DNA of 64,000 nt from the NCBI RefSeq assembly GCF_003967515.1, contig NZ_BIFQ01000002.1, positions 1,674,001 to 1,738,000 of the forward strand. Reading direction: 5' to 3'. This DNA comes from Dictyobacter aurantiacus. GTDB lineage: Bacteria; Chloroflexota; Ktedonobacteria; Ktedonobacterales; Ktedonobacteraceae. The position numbers were made by a program, and so were the translations under genes. Shown here piece by piece: positions 61,148-64,000 of the stretch (position 1 is the stretch's first letter; each line of letters starts with the position of its first letter). The notes below the pieces were generated by a model. The model saw only the letters and a list, made by a program, of their open reading frames with translations, was not told the DNA's origin and searched no databases.

Positions 61148-63483
61148 TCCTCAAACATATCATCTAACGTAGTAGCATATAAGCGTCGCAACTGTATGTT
61201 TACTGATCCTTCAGTGCTTGAATGTTGACCTCCCCCTTCATATGAGAGAAGCCATTTAATGGATTTGATTGATTGATTACTTGTCGTCTGTACATTGATA
61301 GAAACCGATATTGTGGAGTGAGGGCCTATACGCGTTGATTTTATGGGCACTGGTATGTTTTCTATGAAAAGCTGTACGATTTTGAGCGGGAAGTTGTTCG
61401 GATTTGTGATTGTCACTTCCATCTCGTTGGTTGTACCTGGCCGTAGGCTCCCTTCTATTTGTAGTGTTGGTGCGATCAGTTCCTCTAATGAAGGCCGTAA
61501 CTCAAGGCTTGCTACCACTACTTCTTCGGGCGTTGCTCCTCCATGTGTCCATCCAGTAGGACGCCTCTCTACAGCACTATAACCTTTAGGGATTAAAAAT
61601 TGTTCTGGTAAGTTGAACATGTCTTTTTGTAAAAAATACCAATTGGTTGAAATGCGACGTAAATCATCGTCATTTGGGACATTATCTGTTGCACAAACAC
61701 GTGTGCGCCGAAACGGTTTTAGCTTGTCCCCGACCGAGATTTCTTCTGCGCCATTTTCTTCATCTAGCAAGTAAGCAAAATGGGGAATTCTCAGCACGCT
61801 AGCCTGCTCTGGCAACAGGGTGCTACCATGATCACTGCTAACAAATGCCCGTGGGTTTAACCCCTGTTCTATACAGTGTTCGAACCCTTCCTTAATGAGT
61901 CGTGCAATGAGCTGGAGATGTCCATTGATGCTTTCGTCGTCTGTGAAGCCCTGTAGCGTATGGCTGTGATGGTCAAGCGTATTGTAAAGCAAGGTATAGA
62001 GCCCCGGGGCCAATTCCGTCGCATATGCCAGCTCTAGCTCATGCGCTTGTGTAAATACCTGTATATTGGTGATCTCTTTGGTGAGACGATTTTTAATACT
62101 CTGTACTGTAGGTTGGTTCATCTTTGATGCATCAAGGTAGCCATTTACTAAGGCGTTTTTAGATATTGACGTGATTGTTGGAAGAGCTGAAATTGCTGGT
62201 TGGATGTGAACACTGTTTATTTCTCGTTCTGTACAAAAATCAAGTAATTTTTTACCTTGCCACCATGTTAATCCATCAATGATAAACCAGAAAACAATAT
62301 CAACATTATGAGACTTCAAGGACTCTTTAATGTTGTCCAACTGATGTGGCGAAAATGGAGCTTGAGGATTTTGTGACAGTAGGGGATATTCCCTTATTAA
62401 CCACTCTTCGAATTGACGGGCCAGTTGCATCTGTTTATCACGGCGATGCTTTGTCCGGAGTACCCACGCAAAATAAGGCATGTATTCATCTGTGACCCAG
62501 TCTAGCCATTGTTCGGCTGACCATCTCTCGATCGGATCATCAGGAACCGGTGGTGTGACAATTTTTTCTAGCTTTTCTACGACGTCTTCTGTGCGCGGGA
62601 GACGCGAGAAGCGTATTTTGATAGCCTCAATGAGTGCATTCGTGAGTTGTTCCGTATGTTTTCTGGCCGATCTGTCAATAGCCTCTAGTTCAGCATCAAC
62701 CAGACCGGACATTGAACCTAAGATCTGCATTAAATCCAGATTTATATCTGCTCTCATTTGATTAGACCAAAAACTTTTGATTTGTGCATTATATTTCTTT
62801 AAGCACTCTATGCAGATACTTATATGCTGGCTGCAATCTTCTATTGAGGCTATACTCCTATTTTGATCACCTAGAGGGTTGGATGGATAGTTGCGTAAGG
62901 TCCAGCCGAGAAAAATATTTTCTGCCGCATCCTTCAGCGTATCATCAAGAAAAATGTGGTAACGGTGGTCTTGCTCAGCCCATTGTGCTATACGTTTTTT
63001 GACTAGTGGAAGGAGCATGGCTGGGATTGCTTTTCCTTTTAAAATGCTTGCCGCCACATTGGCCAGATGCTCTTTATCTGATGGTGAACCTCCCCATATG
63101 GGATTTACTTTCCTTCCTAATATCCATCCTATGGGATCTGTGACAGTTCCAGTGCGTACTGGCTTTAGTGTATTTAGCAAGTCTTTTTGTGCTATTTCGG
63201 TTAATTCCTCTGGAGGAGAAAAACCAAATTTTTGTTCAAAGTATGAATCTAGTCGTATTTCCCGCCAGACAATTAGCTGCGGGTTATAGGCGCGGAGATC
63301 TTCCAGCCAATGTATTAAGATTGGAAGCTGTATATATACCTCGCAATCATTATGTGTTTCGTCAAGTGCGCGGCGTAGCCGCTGCCGAAGTGGCACATAA
63401 TCTTGTATTCTACTTGCAATGAAAGTATCTCCAGTCCGTTTTATCTGTTTGAGTTGATGGAAGTCGGAGTAAATGGTGATCAT
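61144..63483 (-). CDS. pglZ: PglZ-domain (alkaline phosphatase superfamily) protein
   Basis: PglZ is a signature gene of BREX and Pgl phage-resistance loci. The 779-residue protein shows the phosphatase-fold metal motifs: FWFIIDGLTWWQGKKL with Asp403, SSDHGSTLLPE with Asp551 and His552, and a later THGGATPEEVVVASLEL. A C-terminal beta-rich domain (NEMEVTITNPNNFPLKIVQL) follows. It overlaps the upstream gene by 4 bases and brxL by 4 bases. In known BREX systems PglZ is required for defence, but its biochemical role is uncertain. This form most resembles the type 4 setting by company (PglZ, BrxL, PAPS-reductase, BrxC-like). Confidence 0.85.
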   Translation of the reverse strand: MITIYSDFHQLKQIKRTGDTFIASRIQDYVPLRQRLRRALDETHNDCEVYIQLPILIHWLEDLRAYNPQLIVWREIRLDSYFEQKFGFSPPEELTEIAQKDLLNTLKPVRTGTVTDPIGWILGRKVNPIWGGSPSDKEHLANVAASILKGKAIPAMLLPLVKKRIAQWAEQDHRYHIFLDDTLKDAAENIFLGWTLRNYPSNPLGDQNRSIASIEDCSQHISICIECLKKYNAQIKSFWSNQMRADINLDLMQILGSMSGLVDAELEAIDRSARKHTEQLTNALIEAIKIRFSRLPRTEDVVEKLEKIVTPPVPDDPIERWSAEQWLDWVTDEYMPYFAWVLRTKHRRDKQMQLARQFEEWLIREYPLLSQNPQAPFSPHQLDNIKESLKSHNVDIVFWFIIDGLTWWQGKKLLDFCTEREINSVHIQPAISALPTITSISKNALVNGYLDASKMNQPTVQSIKNRLTKEITNIQVFTQAHELELAYATELAPGLYTLLYNTLDHHSHTLQGFTDDESINGHLQLIARLIKEGFEHCIEQGLNPRAFVSSDHGSTLLPEQASVLRIPHFAYLLDEENGAEEISVGDKLKPFRRTRVCATDNVPNDDDLRRISTNWYFLQKDMFNLPEQFLIPKGYSAVERRPTGWTHGGATPEEVVVASLELRPSLEELIAPTLQIEGSLRPGTTNEMEVTITNPNNFPLKIVQLFIENIPVPIKSTRIGPHSTISVSINVQTTSNQSIKSIKWLLSYEGGGQHSSTEGSVNIQLRRLYATTLDDMFEE

Positions 63484-64000
63484 CGGGGGTCATACTCCTC
63501 AACTAGCTTCTCCCATAACAAGCGTTGGTTTGCTGGAGTAAGGTTTTCAACGATAGCTCGTATCGCCTGAAAAGCATCTTCTATGGAGCTACCATTATGT
63601 CCTTGCTGTATATTGTTTAGACCTTTCTCTATATTATTATTTGCGTTTTTTGGCGCCCAATAATTATTGAAAGTTGAGTTGGCCGGTGGTGGGTTGACCT
63701 GATTGTGCTTGATGGCTGAATCATTTGCTATTGGTTTAGGTGGCAAAGATGTGCGAGGTGGTAAATTATTAATAGTTGATGAATTTCCTCTAGCTATATC
63801 AGGTTGAGGAGACGGAGTAAGTTTGGGTAGATTTGTTACCTGCCCCTCATTGGTTGCAGGAACCCTACCTGTTGATTGTATTCTTTGGGTAGCGGCTTTA
63901 TGCTCGATGGTTTGTATGGCTTGTTTAAGGCGATTTAAATAGAGCGTTCTTGTACTAAGTGCTTGCCATTGGCTAACAGGATTTAATCCCCAGTTGGCTG
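63480..64000 (-). CDS. Unknown protein upstream of pglZ, 5' part beyond the window
   Basis: The minus-strand frame is open from the window edge at 64000 to the stop at 63480, so at least 173 residues belong to a longer gene and the apparent start at 63746 is internal. The visible part has a helical stretch (RTLYLNRLKQAIQTIEHKAA), a Pro/Asn-rich disordered linker, and a helical C terminus (AFQAIRAIVENLTPANQRLL). The stop overlaps the pglZ start by 4 bases (ATGA), so it is in the same operon. No family is recognised. Confidence 0.6.
   Translation of the reverse strand, partial: ANWGLNPVSQWQALSTRTLYLNRLKQAIQTIEHKAATQRIQSTGRVPATNEGQVTNLPKLTPSPQPDIARGNSSTINNLPPRTSLPPKPIANDSAIKHNQVNPPPANSTFNNYWAPKNANNNIEKGLNNIQQGHNGSSIEDAFQAIRAIVENLTPANQRLLWEKLVEEYDPR

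Overview
The window looks like the accessory genome of a Ktedonobacteria-type Chloroflexota (Ktedonobacter-like). This is an inference from several traits: two IscB genes, ISL3, IS256 and IS66-type elements, many broken genes, a two-permease sugar ABC transporter, and clustered small helix-turn-helix (HTH) and methyltransferase genes. No rRNA, tRNA or CRISPR array was seen. Function names rest on motif recognition and general family knowledge; no search was run.

1-5 kb: the end of a flavin/NAD(P) oxidoreductase-like gene, a hypothetical gene, csrA and a small gene closed by a strong hairpin, an IscB nuclease gene with a probable omega RNA upstream, and a gene broken by an amber codon. 5-16 kb: largely eroded DNA. 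It holds a Gfo/Idh/MocA remnant, a HEAT-like protein, a second IscB element with IS200/IS605-like end hairpins, small membrane proteins, a multi-frameshift pseudogene beside an excisionase-like gene, a TnpB-type right end without its tnpB, a DUF1398/hydrolase chimera, a broken VWA-like gene, and an intact pyroglutamyl peptidase. 16-26 kb: an ArsR-family regulator divergent from a sugar ABC transporter operon (binding lipoprotein, double ATPase, two permeases; closest in layout to YtfQRT-YjfF). The operon ends in a large Tat-exported LamG plus glutaminase-like enzyme. 26-36 kb: an RHS remnant, then HTH regulators, three SAM methyltransferases, and a two-gene cassette present twice (27959/29322 and 34555/34767). 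36-39 kb: an IS66-type element with an exact 8-bp target duplication that carries DinB-like and hydrolase cargo genes.

39-64 kb is the most interesting part. It is a minus-strand defence locus. In transcription order it reads: unknown gene (cut by the window edge), pglZ, brxL-like, an insertion block, sspB (DUF4007), sspC (BrxC-like ATPase), sspD (PAPS-reductase/PP-loop), dptF/sspF, dptG/sspG, dptH/sspH, sspA/dndA (cysteine desulfurase). It therefore combines a complete SspABCD-type DNA phosphorothioation set, an FGH-type restriction module nested between D and A, and the PglZ and BrxL proteins that define BREX, most like type 4. The insertion block (54.8-59.5 kb) is two identical ISL3-family copies in opposite orientation, one at each end of an IS256-family element whose transposase has a nonsense codon. 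Modification would mark host DNA with sulfur, and FGH would attack unmarked DNA. How PglZ and BrxL contribute is the open question.
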